From positions 1 through 30,911 of the forward strand of contig JANOAR010000115.1 of assembly GCA_031411235.1 (NCBI GenBank): DNA of 30,911 nucleotides. Direction: 5' to 3'. The translations under genes were made by a program, and so were the position numbers. Positions within the stretch are counted from its first letter, which is position 1; each line of letters begins with the position of its first letter. The stretch is from JANOAR01 sp031411235. GTDB taxonomy: Bacteria > Verrucomicrobiota > Verrucomicrobiia > Verrucomicrobiales > Verrucomicrobiaceae. Positions 1 to 6,947 of this stretch are shown in pieces. The notes below the pieces were generated by a model. It did not search any database and was not told the DNA's origin. It saw nothing but the letters and a program-made list of their open reading frames with translations.

Positions 1-93
1 CTCAACACTCACGTTCACCTCCGTCACAACCCAGCTCTCGTCCAAACCCAGCAGCAGGTGATAGTGCCCTTGAAGGCTTTCAGTTCGATTCAT
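1..93 (-). CDS. ISL3-like transposase, N-terminal 31 residues (cut by window edge)
   Basis: An ATG at 93 on the minus strand opens a frame that stays open for 31 codons to the first base of the window. The translation contains HYHLLLGLDESWVVTEV. In ISL3-family DDE transposases the N-terminus typically has a 'LLGL..PW.V..V' pattern directly after a short leader, before the zinc-ribbon and DDE domains, which would lie outside the window. The ISL3-like terminal repeat 47 nt upstream supports the call. The product would bind the element ends and catalyse transposition. The identification rests on a short stretch of similarity recalled from the family, so it is moderate. Whether the rest of the gene is intact is unknown. 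Confidence 0.5.
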   Translation of the reverse strand, partial: MNRTESLQGHYHLLLGLDESWVVTEVNVSVE

Positions 94-140
94 CCAAACC
101 TATACACCTTCCCCTCGCCCATTAAAACCCGCGTAGAACC
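1..140 (-). mobile_element. Partial ISL3-like insertion sequence (one end)
   Basis: Read on the minus strand from 140, the sequence begins GGTTCTACGCGGGTTTTAAT, which resembles the terminal inverted repeat of ISL3-family elements as I remember it (GG-TCTTCG-AG-TTTT type). It lies 47 nt before an ORF whose first residues look like an ISL3 transposase. The element runs off the left edge, so the other terminus and the expected 8-bp target duplication cannot be checked. The outer boundary at 140 is inferred from the repeat alone. Confidence 0.55.
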
Positions 141-145
141 AGTTT

Positions 146-508
146 ATGGAAGACACCTTCCAACTGCTATTGCTCGCCCGGGAGTATGTCTTCCACGACG
201 AGAGCGAAGCCATGCAACTCCGCATTCGTGAAGCCAAGCGTCACTACAAAGATAAGTATCCCAAGAGCGGCTCGCGTTATCGCTATCGCGTGAAGCTGGA
301 CTTCACCCCGCTGATGTTGCAACCGCGTTATCTTCGTTGGGGCATCAACTTATTATTCCGTCGCCAGCGTGGTTATCGCCTTGTGGATTGTATTGTTACA
401 TTGCACCTACTCTCAGTGATCTACCGAATCATCACCAAACGTCGTCCGCAGTGGGTGCCATCCTTTGCCAAGGATAGCGCGATGGGCGTGGATGTGGTGT
501 TTCGGTAA
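146..508 (+). CDS. Hypothetical protein, possibly 5'-truncated by the IS
   Basis: This 120-aa basic protein is not one I recognise. It is rich in Arg, Lys and Tyr in the middle (around residues 28-50), followed by LDFTPLMLQPRYLRWGINLLF and a hydrophobic stretch around residues 80-97. The start codon lies only 6 nt outside the inferred end of the insertion sequence, and the same frame is closed upstream by a stop at 134-136 inside the element. Any original upstream sequence would therefore have been displaced by the insertion. It could be a genuine short gene, the 3' remnant of a longer one, or a chance frame. No domain, signal peptide or catalytic motif is evident. Confidence 0.35.
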   Translation: MEDTFQLLLLAREYVFHDESEAMQLRIREAKRHYKDKYPKSGSRYRYRVKLDFTPLMLQPRYLRWGINLLFRRQRGYRLVDCIVTLHLLSVIYRIITKRRPQWVPSFAKDSAMGVDVVFR

Positions 509-605
509 CGGGTGAGCGAGTCTCAGCCGAGTTAGCTCCCGTGACGAAATCGTCGCGTGGGATAACTTTCTCAAACCCATCAATGCTGGAACGATGGTGT
601 CTCGC

Positions 606-1745
606 ATGACTTTGCTCATCGTATCCGATACCTATGCACCTGATGTTAATGGAGTTGCTCGCTCACTGCGGCAATTTGCCACTGGGCTCGCTGAGCGCGG
701 CCATCGTGTGGAGATCGTCACTACCTGTGCTGCGGCTCAGGGCGACGATGAAGGCATCAAGCGCCACGTCGTGTTAGCCTTGCCATTACCAGGTTATGCC
801 ACCCTGCGTGTTGGCTTTGCCTCGGTTTCTTGGTTCGTCGGAGTGTTGCGGCAAATGAAAGCCGGTGTGCTCTATGTTGCCACTGAGACGCCGCTAGGAA
901 TTGCTGCCATTTGGGCCGCTAAGCGGTTAGGATTGCCCGTGGTTTCTGGCTTTCATACTAACTTTCATAGTTATATGCGCGAATACCATCTCACGGGTTT
1001 GCAGCCTGTGGTGGAAGCGGTGCTGAAGGCCGTGCATCAGCACACGGCACACACGCTTGCACCTTCGCGGTACACGGCAACGATGCTGCGCACCATGGGG
1101 CTGAACCATGTGAGCGTGCTGGGGCGAGGTGTTGATACGGCTCACTTCACTCCTGCGGCGCGTTGTGAGGCAAAACGCAAGGAATGGAAGGCCAACGCGG
1201 CGACCCCTGTCGCCTTGTATGTCGGGCGACTCGCGGCGGAGAAAAATTTGCCACTACTGGAGCGAGCCTTTGCTGAGTTTCTCAATGTGCAGCCGAAGGG
1301 CAAATGTGTCGTCGTGGGGGATGGCCCTATGGGGGCGGAGTTGCGAGCCAATCATCCGCAGTGGATCTTCGCTGGCGAGCGCACGGGCGCTGATCTTGCC
1401 CTGCATTTTGCTAGCAGTGATGTCTTCCTCTTTCCCAGCACGAGCGAGACTTTTGGCAATGTCGTCATCGAAGCAATGGCGAGCGGCTTAGTTACAGTGG
1501 CCTATGACTATGCTGCTGCCAATGAGCACATCACCAGCGGGCAGCATGGGCTTCTGGTGCCACTGAACGACGAGAGTCTTTTCCTTTCGCAAGTGCGCTC
1601 TGCTGCCTCGCGCTGGGATGATGCGACGCTACGCAACGAGGCTCATACGAAGGCGCGCTCCTTATCGTGGGCGAAGCAGATCGATACCTTTGAAGCGGTT
1701 CTACATCAGACCCTAAACCCAAGCACGCCAGCTCTCCCTGCATGA
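606..1745 (+). CDS. GT4-family glycosyltransferase, Agt/SqdX/PimB-like
   Basis: The predicted cytosolic or membrane-associated retaining glycosyltransferase has two Rossmann domains (GT-B). The N-terminal half opens with LLIVSDTYAPDVNGVARSL, typical of the acceptor domain, and carries GFHTNFHSYMREY, reminiscent of the 'HT.F..Y...Y' element of DAG- and inositol-lipid glycosyltransferases such as SqdX, Agt, MgtA and PimB. The C-terminal half has YVGRLAAEKNL, VVGDGP and SETFGNVVIEA, the E-x7-E donor-nucleotide motif. About 379 aa is normal for GT4. The start is placed at 606 because homologous proteins begin at the MxLLIVSD segment; an in-frame ATG at 594 adds four residues and neither has a clear Shine-Dalgarno. 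It overlaps the next gene by ATGA. The pairing suggests a lipid acceptor (diacylglycerol), but the sugar donor cannot be read from sequence. Confidence 0.88.
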   Translation: MTLLIVSDTYAPDVNGVARSLRQFATGLAERGHRVEIVTTCAAAQGDDEGIKRHVVLALPLPGYATLRVGFASVSWFVGVLRQMKAGVLYVATETPLGIAAIWAAKRLGLPVVSGFHTNFHSYMREYHLTGLQPVVEAVLKAVHQHTAHTLAPSRYTATMLRTMGLNHVSVLGRGVDTAHFTPAARCEAKRKEWKANAATPVALYVGRLAAEKNLPLLERAFAEFLNVQPKGKCVVVGDGPMGAELRANHPQWIFAGERTGADLALHFASSDVFLFPSTSETFGNVVIEAMASGLVTVAYDYAAANEHITSGQHGLLVPLNDESLFLSQVRSAASRWDDATLRNEAHTKARSLSWAKQIDTFEAVLHQTLNPSTPALPA

Positions 1746-2584
1746 AATCCAAACTCAAAGTAAAGACCCTCATCATGTCCGATGTGCATCTCGGCATGAT
1801 TGATTCCAAAGCTGCACAAGCCGCTCATTTCTTGCGCCACTGCGAGTGCGAGAAGCTCATCCTGAATGGCGACATTATCGACGTATGGGCACTCAAGGCA
1901 GGTGGCAAATGGGCACCCGAGCACACACACTTTGTCCGCAGTGTGCTCAAAAAAATGGAACGCGAAGGCACCGAGGTGATCTACTTGCGCGGCAATCACG
2001 ACGACATTCTGGAGCGCTTTTTACCCTTTAAGTTCTCAGGCTTATCGCTTGTCGATGAGCATATTCACGAGTCGCCTTTTGGCCGTTATCTCGTTGTTCA
2101 TGGCGATGGATTCGACCATGTGACGACCAACCATGTGTGGCTCGCGAAGGCGGGTGCTGTGGGCTACGACATGTTGCTTCGCGCCAATCGCATCTACAAT
2201 GCCTGGCTGCGCTGGCGCGGGAAGCCGGGCTTCTCATTCAGCTCGTATGTAAAGAAGAGGGTCAAGCAGGCAGTCGCCTTCACAGGCCGCTACGAGGAGC
2301 AACTGCAAGACCTCGCGCGCTGGAAAAAATGCGATGGCATTATCTGTGGCCACATCCACACACCTGCGGACAAGATGGTGGGCGACATTCATTATCTCAA
2401 CTCGGGCGACTGGGTGGAGAGCATGACCGCTATCGTCGAGCATCACGATCACAGCTTCCAAGTGCTCAACTACCACGACTTTTGTTCTATGACGGGTCGC
2501 GAGCCGAAGGGCACGACGCGCAGTGTTGATGTGAGCGCTATTGCCTCGAAACCACTGGCATTGCTTGCACCGATGGCCGCCTAG
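1742..2584 (+). CDS. Metallophosphoesterase of the LpxH/PlcP type
   Basis: This 280-aa calcineurin-like phosphoesterase has the complete set of metal-binding blocks: SDVHLG (residues 13-18), NGDIID (42-47), RGNHD (83-87), VHGD near 115 and GHIHTP near 203, followed by NSGDWVES. Databases usually label this type UDP-2,3-diacylglucosamine diphosphatase. However, the WALK-type segment after the GD motif, the 'FSSYVKKRVKQAV.F' segment and the GDWVES ending also fit the PlcP phospholipase C subgroup, which cleaves phospholipid head groups to give diacylglycerol during phosphate limitation. It starts inside the stop codon of the glycosyltransferase (ATGA), so the two are translationally coupled. 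That context favours PlcP over a lipid A role; the choice is an inference. There is no signal peptide, and the protein probably sits at the inner membrane surface. Confidence 0.88.
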   Translation: MKSKLKVKTLIMSDVHLGMIDSKAAQAAHFLRHCECEKLILNGDIIDVWALKAGGKWAPEHTHFVRSVLKKMEREGTEVIYLRGNHDDILERFLPFKFSGLSLVDEHIHESPFGRYLVVHGDGFDHVTTNHVWLAKAGAVGYDMLLRANRIYNAWLRWRGKPGFSFSSYVKKRVKQAVAFTGRYEEQLQDLARWKKCDGIICGHIHTPADKMVGDIHYLNSGDWVESMTAIVEHHDHSFQVLNYHDFCSMTGREPKGTTRSVDVSAIASKPLALLAPMAA

Positions 2585-2622
2585 TGGGCGTGAGCGCCAG
2601 CAAGCTGGCTAGCCGATAGAGG

Positions 2623-2655
2623 TCGCAAGCGCCCGCAGTCCGGGGCGCTTTGCGA
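2623..2655. terminator. Hairpin between convergent genes, possible bidirectional terminator
   Basis: TCGCAAGCGCCC (2623-2634) pairs with GGGCGCTTTGCGA (2643-2655), giving a 12-bp stem with one bulged T and an 8-nt loop. It lies between the stop codons of the convergent phosphoesterase and aspartate kinase genes. There is no clear U-tract on either side, so termination efficiency is uncertain. Confidence 0.5.
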
Positions 2656-2700
2656 GTGGTGCGTTGCCTTCTTTCGTGAAGGGGGGGACTCTTCACCGCA

Positions 2701-3921
2701 CTACTTCGCATCCAACCCAAAGGCCGTATGCACCGCACGCGCAGCTTTCTCGATTTCGGCTTCATCCACCGTCACGGCGGTTTTGATTTCCGAAGTCGAG
2801 ATCATCTGGATGTTGATGCTTTGATCAGCCAAGGCCTTGAACATTTTTGCGGCCACGCCGCTGTGGCTTCTCATGCCGATGCCCACGACGCTGAGTTTGG
2901 CGATGCCGCTTTCGGTGCGCATCGTTACGCCATCGCCGAGCGCGGCCACGATGGGTTTCAGGGCGGCTTCAGCTTTGGCGAGATCGGTTCCGCTGAGGGT
3001 GAAGGAGATGTCCGTCTGGCCATCAAACGACACGTTCTGAATGATCATGTCGATGATGATGTTCGCACCTGCGATGGCACCAAAAATCGTCGAGGCGATG
3101 CCGGGCCGGTCGGGCACGTCGTCGATGGTGACTTTGGCTTGATTGCGCTCCAGGCTCACGCCTCGGATGACGACGGATTCCATTCCTTTATCTTCTTCTT
3201 TCACGAGGGTGCCTGGGTTGTTGTTCATGCTGTTGCGCACTTCGAAGCGGACTCCGAACTTCTTTGCAAATTCGACGCTGCGGCTCTGCATCACCTTGCT
3301 GCCGCTGCTGGCCATCTCTAGCATCTCATCGTAGCTGAGGTTATCTATTTTCGTGGCATTGGGCACCACGCGTGGGTCGCAGGTATAGACGCCATCCACA
3401 TCGGTAAATATCTGGCACAGGTCGGCCTTGATGGCGGCGGCCATCGCGATGGCGGTGAGGTCGCTGCCGCCACGGCCTAGCGTGGTGATGCGGCCATCCG
3501 CCGTGCCGCCCTGAAAGCCAGCGATGACGACGATGTTGCCCTCGTCCAACATGCGATGCACGGCATCGGGCGTGATGGTGGAGATGCGCGCCTTGGTATG
3601 CGTGCCGTCGGTGGAGATGCCCGCCTGGGCTCCGGTGAGTGATACGCCTTTGCCGCCGAGATCAGCGATGGCCATTGCGGTGAGGGCGATGGTGGTCTGC
3701 TCGCCCGTGGCCAGCAGCACGTCCATCTCGCGCTCGGTAGGTTCTTTAGAGACGGCCTTGGACAAGGCGATCAAATTATCGGTGACGCCCGACATTGCGG
3801 ACACGACGACGACGACTTGATTGCCCGCCTGCTGTGTCTCCAACACACGGCGCGCGACGTTGCGAATCCGCTCAGGATTGCCAACCGAAGTGCCGCCATA
3901 TTTCTGTACGATGAGTGCCAT
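2701..3921 (-). CDS. lysC: Aspartate kinase
   Basis: This cytosolic enzyme phosphorylates L-aspartate with ATP, the first step toward lysine/diaminopimelate, threonine, methionine and isoleucine. The 406-aa protein begins ALIVQKYGGTSVG, with the KYGGTS nucleotide-binding motif of the aspartokinase family. It continues with the amino-acid kinase domain (FQGGTADGRITTLGRGGSD, then TDVDGVYTCDPR) to about residue 245. Two ACT domains fill the C-terminus (about 265-406), including DVPDRPGIASTIFGAI and VVGIGMRSHSGVAAKMFKAL, so feedback regulation by end-product amino acids is expected. The length and architecture are those of a monofunctional LysC (alpha-type); no homoserine dehydrogenase domain is attached. 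It is transcribed divergently from the KsgA-Nudix gene. Confidence 0.97.
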   Translation of the reverse strand: MALIVQKYGGTSVGNPERIRNVARRVLETQQAGNQVVVVVSAMSGVTDNLIALSKAVSKEPTEREMDVLLATGEQTTIALTAMAIADLGGKGVSLTGAQAGISTDGTHTKARISTITPDAVHRMLDEGNIVVIAGFQGGTADGRITTLGRGGSDLTAIAMAAAIKADLCQIFTDVDGVYTCDPRVVPNATKIDNLSYDEMLEMASSGSKVMQSRSVEFAKKFGVRFEVRNSMNNNPGTLVKEEDKGMESVVIRGVSLERNQAKVTIDDVPDRPGIASTIFGAIAGANIIIDMIIQNVSFDGQTDISFTLSGTDLAKAEAALKPIVAALGDGVTMRTESGIAKLSVVGIGMRSHSGVAAKMFKALADQSINIQMISTSEIKTAVTVDEAEIEKAARAVHTAFGLDAK

Positions 3922-3986
3922 GTTTGTGAACCAGCTCCGGGGCTGGGGGCGCGGATTCTGGCACGGATCGGGGAGGGGGCAAAAGG

Positions 3987-4099
3987 AAATGATGAATGTT
4001 GAATGCAGAATGATGAATGACGGCAGATAGAGGAAGGCGACAGGCTTCTGTTTTTCTTTCGCTTTTCATTCCTCATTCTGCACGCATCACTCCTCATTT
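3987..4099. repeat. Imperfect inverted repeat of GAATG/ATGATG-type units
   Basis: Positions 3987-4020 (beginning AAATGATGAATGTTGAATGC) and 4066-4099 are 34-bp arms in inverted orientation. Aligning one arm with the reverse complement of the other gives 28 identical positions of 34 by hand count. The spacer is 45 nt. The arms are built from degenerate 'GAATGnnGAATGnA' units, which translate in spurious frames to IHHSAFNIHHF-like strings. I recall such strings from many mis-called ORFs in Verrucomicrobia, Planctomycetes and relatives. The right arm ends four bases before the start codon of the KsgA-Nudix gene. Confidence 0.65.
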
Positions 4100-4103
4100 T
4101 TCC

Positions 4104-5396
4104 ATGTTCACTCCCAAGAAAAGCCTCGGCCAAAACTTCCTCCAAGACACTGAAACGGCGCGGTGGATCGCGGATCAAATCAAGCCGGATGGGGCTCCCT
4201 TCGTTGTGGAACTGGGGCCGGGCATGGGAGCGCTCACAGATCACTTGGAGGGGCGAGCGAAACAACTGCTGCTGGTGGAGAAAGACAATCAACTCGCGGC
4301 CAGGTTGGAGGAACGCTTCGCGGGGCGCAGCGATGTGACTCTGCGCCGCGAGGACGCCACGCGGATGGACTTGCGGCCCTGGTACAAGCATGGGGATGTG
4401 CGCCTTGTGGGCAATCTGCCCTACTCGGTGGGGGGCGAAATTTTGCGCTGTGTGCTGACGCCGCCGACGCCTGTGACGGGTGCGGTTTTCATGCTGCAAA
4501 AGGAAGTGTGCCAGCGTCTCGCGGCGACGGTGGAGGACGATGCCTATGGCGGGCTGAGCCTGCTAGTGCAGCAGCACTGGATGGTGGAAATCATTCGCAT
4601 CGTGCCGCCAGAGGTCTTCAGCCCACGACCACGCGTGGACAGCGCGGTGATCCGGCTCACGCCCCGCGATCCTGCGACGCTGCCAGTGTATGACGGGGCG
4701 CTGTTCAACAAGCTGGTGCGCATGGGCTTTTCGCAGCGGCGCAAGCAGCTCAAAAACCTGCTACCCGAGGTGCCTCGCGAGGGCTGGGCAGCGCTCGCGG
4801 CGAGTCTTAATACTTCGCTGACGGTGCGTGCCGAGGAACTGACGCTGGCCCAGTGGATCGGCATTGCCCGGTGGTTTGAGGGGCGTGTGGACTCGGATCG
4901 CGGCCAGCGTGCGAGCGAGATGTTTGATGTAGTGGATGAGCATAATGCCGTTATCGGTCAGCGCCCTCGCGGTGAAGTCCATGCGCTGGGGCTGAGGCAT
5001 CGCGCGGTGCATGTGTTCGTCTTCAACAAACACGGCGACATTTATTTGCAGAAGCGCAGTCATTTGAAGGACGTGCATCCGCGCGATTGGGACAGCAGCG
5101 CTTCGGGCCATCTGGATGTGGGCGAGAGCTATGCCGACTGTGCCGTGCGCGAGGTAAAGGAGGAACTGGGCATTGAGGTCGCCAGTACGCGCAAAATCGC
5201 CGATATTCCTGCCACCGAGCGCACAGGCATGGAGTTCGTGGAACTGCATGTCGTCGAGCACAACGGCCCGATGCACTACGCGCCTGATGAGATCGAAGTC
5301 GGCCAGTGGTTCCGCCCCGACGATGTGACCACATGGCTCGCCGCTAGGCCGCAAGATTTCGCCTCGGGCTTCATCGAGTGCTGGAAAGCTCGCTGA
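4104..5396 (+). CDS. rsmA: 16S rRNA dimethyladenosine transferase fused to a Nudix hydrolase
   Basis: Residues 1-~265 form a KsgA/RsmA methyltransferase: KKSLGQNFL at the start, SAM-binding motif I VVELGPGMG (34-42), and the catalytic GNLPY (103-107), which in the family dimethylates two adjacent adenines (A1518/A1519) of 16S rRNA. Residues ~273-430 form a Nudix hydrolase with MFDVVDEHNAVIG and a complete Nudix box (335-357: G-x5-E-x7-REVKEELGI). The second half resembles the YfcD/IDI-like Nudix group, whose substrates are mostly unknown. The frame is continuous with no stop between domains. A Met (codon at 4920-4922) sits exactly where a stand-alone Nudix protein would begin, so either a recent fusion or internal initiation is possible. 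The start at 4104 is chosen because KsgA proteins begin at this segment; the upstream in-frame extension is repeat sequence. Confidence 0.93.
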   Translation: MFTPKKSLGQNFLQDTETARWIADQIKPDGAPFVVELGPGMGALTDHLEGRAKQLLLVEKDNQLAARLEERFAGRSDVTLRREDATRMDLRPWYKHGDVRLVGNLPYSVGGEILRCVLTPPTPVTGAVFMLQKEVCQRLAATVEDDAYGGLSLLVQQHWMVEIIRIVPPEVFSPRPRVDSAVIRLTPRDPATLPVYDGALFNKLVRMGFSQRRKQLKNLLPEVPREGWAALAASLNTSLTVRAEELTLAQWIGIARWFEGRVDSDRGQRASEMFDVVDEHNAVIGQRPRGEVHALGLRHRAVHVFVFNKHGDIYLQKRSHLKDVHPRDWDSSASGHLDVGESYADCAVREVKEELGIEVASTRKIADIPATERTGMEFVELHVVEHNGPMHYAPDEIEVGQWFRPDDVTTWLAARPQDFASGFIECWKAR

Positions 5397-5400
5397 GTCT

Positions 5401-5434
5401 CATCATTCTCAATTCCAAATTCCTAATTATCACG
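5401..5434. repeat. Short fragment of the same pyrimidine-side repeat
   Basis: The stretch CATCATTCTCAATTCCAAAT followed by TCCTAATTATCAC fills the gap between the KsgA-Nudix stop and the DUF423 start. It has the same CAATTCC/CATTCTC character as the right arm of the repeat at 4066-4099 and likewise ends at a start codon. It is short, so common origin is uncertain. Confidence 0.35.
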
Positions 5435-5794
5435 ATGCTCCCCCTCGCCTCTATCCTCGCCGCCCTTGCTGTCATCCTCGGTGCCATGGGTGCCCACGGT
5501 CATGTGGCCGATGTGCTCACAGCCAATGGTATGATCGAAAACTGGAAGACCGCCAGCCACTACCACCTCATTCACGCGGTGGCGCTGGTTGCTCTAGCCG
5601 TCGCTGCTGGTAGCCCAGGCCGCTGGGCTCGCATCGGCTGGTGGGCGATGTTCGGCGGCGTGTGTGTGTTCAGCGGCTCCTTGTATGTACTTGCGTGGAC
5701 GGGCATCAAATGGCTGGGAGCCATCACGCCTATCGGTGGGCTAGGGTTGATCGTCGGCTGGGTGTTGACGGCGTATCGGCAAGTCCGCAGCTAA
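5435..5794 (+). CDS. DUF423 family small membrane protein
   Basis: This 119-aa integral membrane protein has four predicted hydrophobic segments (about 3-18, 43-58, 68-86 and 92-112). It carries the landmarks of DUF423 (YgdD-like): LGAMGAHG near the N-terminus, HYHLIHAVALVALA, FSGSLYVLAWTG and GAITPIGGLGLIVGW. The biochemical function of the family is not established; it is an inner-membrane protein. The start at 5435 is chosen over an upstream in-frame ATG (5378) because the upstream codons overlap the previous gene and the repeat, while DUF423 proteins begin just before the first membrane segment. It lies 38 nt downstream of the KsgA-Nudix gene and may be cotranscribed. Confidence 0.88.
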   Translation: MLPLASILAALAVILGAMGAHGHVADVLTANGMIENWKTASHYHLIHAVALVALAVAAGSPGRWARIGWWAMFGGVCVFSGSLYVLAWTGIKWLGAITPIGGLGLIVGWVLTAYRQVRS

Positions 5795-5837
5795 AAATGG
5801 CCCTGTGCTCAACAATTTTTTGCGAAATCCCCGCTTA

Positions 5838-5865
5838 TTGACGCCTCCTCATTGCTCGCTAGCAT
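5838..5865 (+). promoter_or_regulatory. Candidate sigma-70 promoter for pdhB
   Basis: TTGACG (5838-5843) and TAGCAT (5860-5865) are separated by 16 nt in the 149-nt gap before the E1 beta gene, leaving a 5' leader of about 70 nt. The -35 matches the consensus at five of six positions and the -10 at four. It was found by eye only. Confidence 0.3.
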
Positions 5866-5943
5866 CTGCGCCCTTCTCGCTGCGGCTAGCCTTGATCGGT
5901 GGTCGTAGTTTCACTCTGAATACCACGCCTCCTACCCCCGACT

Positions 5944-6939
5944 ATGCCCCGCCAGCTCTCCTACCGCCACGCCCTCCGCGAAGCCTTCGACGAGGAACTC
6001 GCACGCGACCCGATGGTGGTCATCATGGGCGAGGAAGTGGCGCAGTATAACGGTGCCTACAAAGTCACTGAAGGCCTGTGGGCCAAGTGGGGCGACAAAC
6101 GACTCGTCGATACGCCCATCAGCGAGGCGGGCTTCATCGGCATGGGCATCGGTGCCTCGATGCTGGGCGTGCGGCCTGTGATGGAGCTGATGTTCTGGAG
6201 CTTCTATACCGTTGCCTGGGATCAGATCGTCAATAATGCCGCGATGGTGCGCTACATGTCGGGCGGCAAGATCAATTGCCCCATCGTCATCCGCGGCCCG
6301 GCCAACGGCGGCACAGGCGTGGGTGCTACGCATTCGCATACGCCGGAGAACATCATGGCTAGCTTCCCTGGCATGAAGGTCGTTTGCCCTGCTACCGCTC
6401 GTGATGCCAAAGGCCTAATGAAGGCCGCGATCCGCGACAATGACCCAGTGATGTTCATGGAATCCACCGCGCTTTATGGCATCGAGGGCGAGGTTCCTGA
6501 AAACAGTGAATTGCCCGAGGGCGAACTCGTCATCCCGCTCGGTGTTGCCGACGTGAAACGCGAAGGCACCGACATCTCGCTGCTCTGCCATGGACGCGCC
6601 GTTTTGACCTGCCTGGAGGCTGCTCGCATTCTTGACGAGGAACACGGCATCAGCGCCGAAGTCGTCGATCTGCGCACCATCCGTCCGCTCGATGAAGACA
6701 CCATCCTCGACAGCGTGCGCAAGACCCACCGCGCCATCTATGTGGAGGAAGGTAAGCCCTTCTGCGGCGTCGGTGCCCAGATTGCCTACATGATCCAAGA
6801 GCGCATCTTCGATGAACTCGATGCGCCCGTGCTGCGTGTGAATTCACTCGATGCGCCCGCCATTTACAGCCCGCCGCTGGAAAAGCTGCAACTGCCAACG
6901 CCCGAGGTGGTGGTGGCCAAGGCGCTGAGTATTTGCTGA
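5944..6939 (+). CDS. pdhB: Pyruvate dehydrogenase E1 component, beta subunit
   Basis: This 331-aa protein is a thiamine-diphosphate-dependent E1 beta subunit. The N-terminal half has the pyrimidine-binding fold with VVIMGEEVAQYNGAYKVTEG, including the conserved Glu that activates ThDP, and DTPISEAGFIGMGIGASM. The C-terminal transketolase domain includes SLLCHGRAV, AEVVDLRTIRPLDEDTI and the terminal segment typical of alpha2beta2 E1 enzymes. It needs an E1 alpha partner plus E2 and E3 to convert pyruvate to acetyl-CoA. None of these is in the window, and the next gene is convergent, so here it is an orphan. The FMESTALYG segment and length fit pyruvate-type better than branched-chain E1, but substrate cannot be fixed from sequence alone. 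Confidence 0.93.
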   Translation: MPRQLSYRHALREAFDEELARDPMVVIMGEEVAQYNGAYKVTEGLWAKWGDKRLVDTPISEAGFIGMGIGASMLGVRPVMELMFWSFYTVAWDQIVNNAAMVRYMSGGKINCPIVIRGPANGGTGVGATHSHTPENIMASFPGMKVVCPATARDAKGLMKAAIRDNDPVMFMESTALYGIEGEVPENSELPEGELVIPLGVADVKREGTDISLLCHGRAVLTCLEAARILDEEHGISAEVVDLRTIRPLDEDTILDSVRKTHRAIYVEEGKPFCGVGAQIAYMIQERIFDELDAPVLRVNSLDAPAIYSPPLEKLQLPTPEVVVAKALSIC

Positions 6940-6947
6940 GTTCAGAT

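Noticed and set aside
509..605. Pho-box upstream of the glycosyltransferase/phosphoesterase pair
   Set aside because: No CTGTCAT-like direct repeats were found, so phosphate regulation is not supported by visible sites.
2728..3321. 197-codon plus-strand frame opposite lysC
   Set aside because: It lies entirely opposite the conserved ACT and kinase domains of aspartate kinase and has His/Asp-rich shadow composition.
3771..4499. 242-codon minus-strand frame spanning the lysC 5' end and ksgA
   Set aside because: It crosses two real genes and the GAATG repeat; the RNEKRKK/RHSSFCIQHSSF strings come from the repeat.
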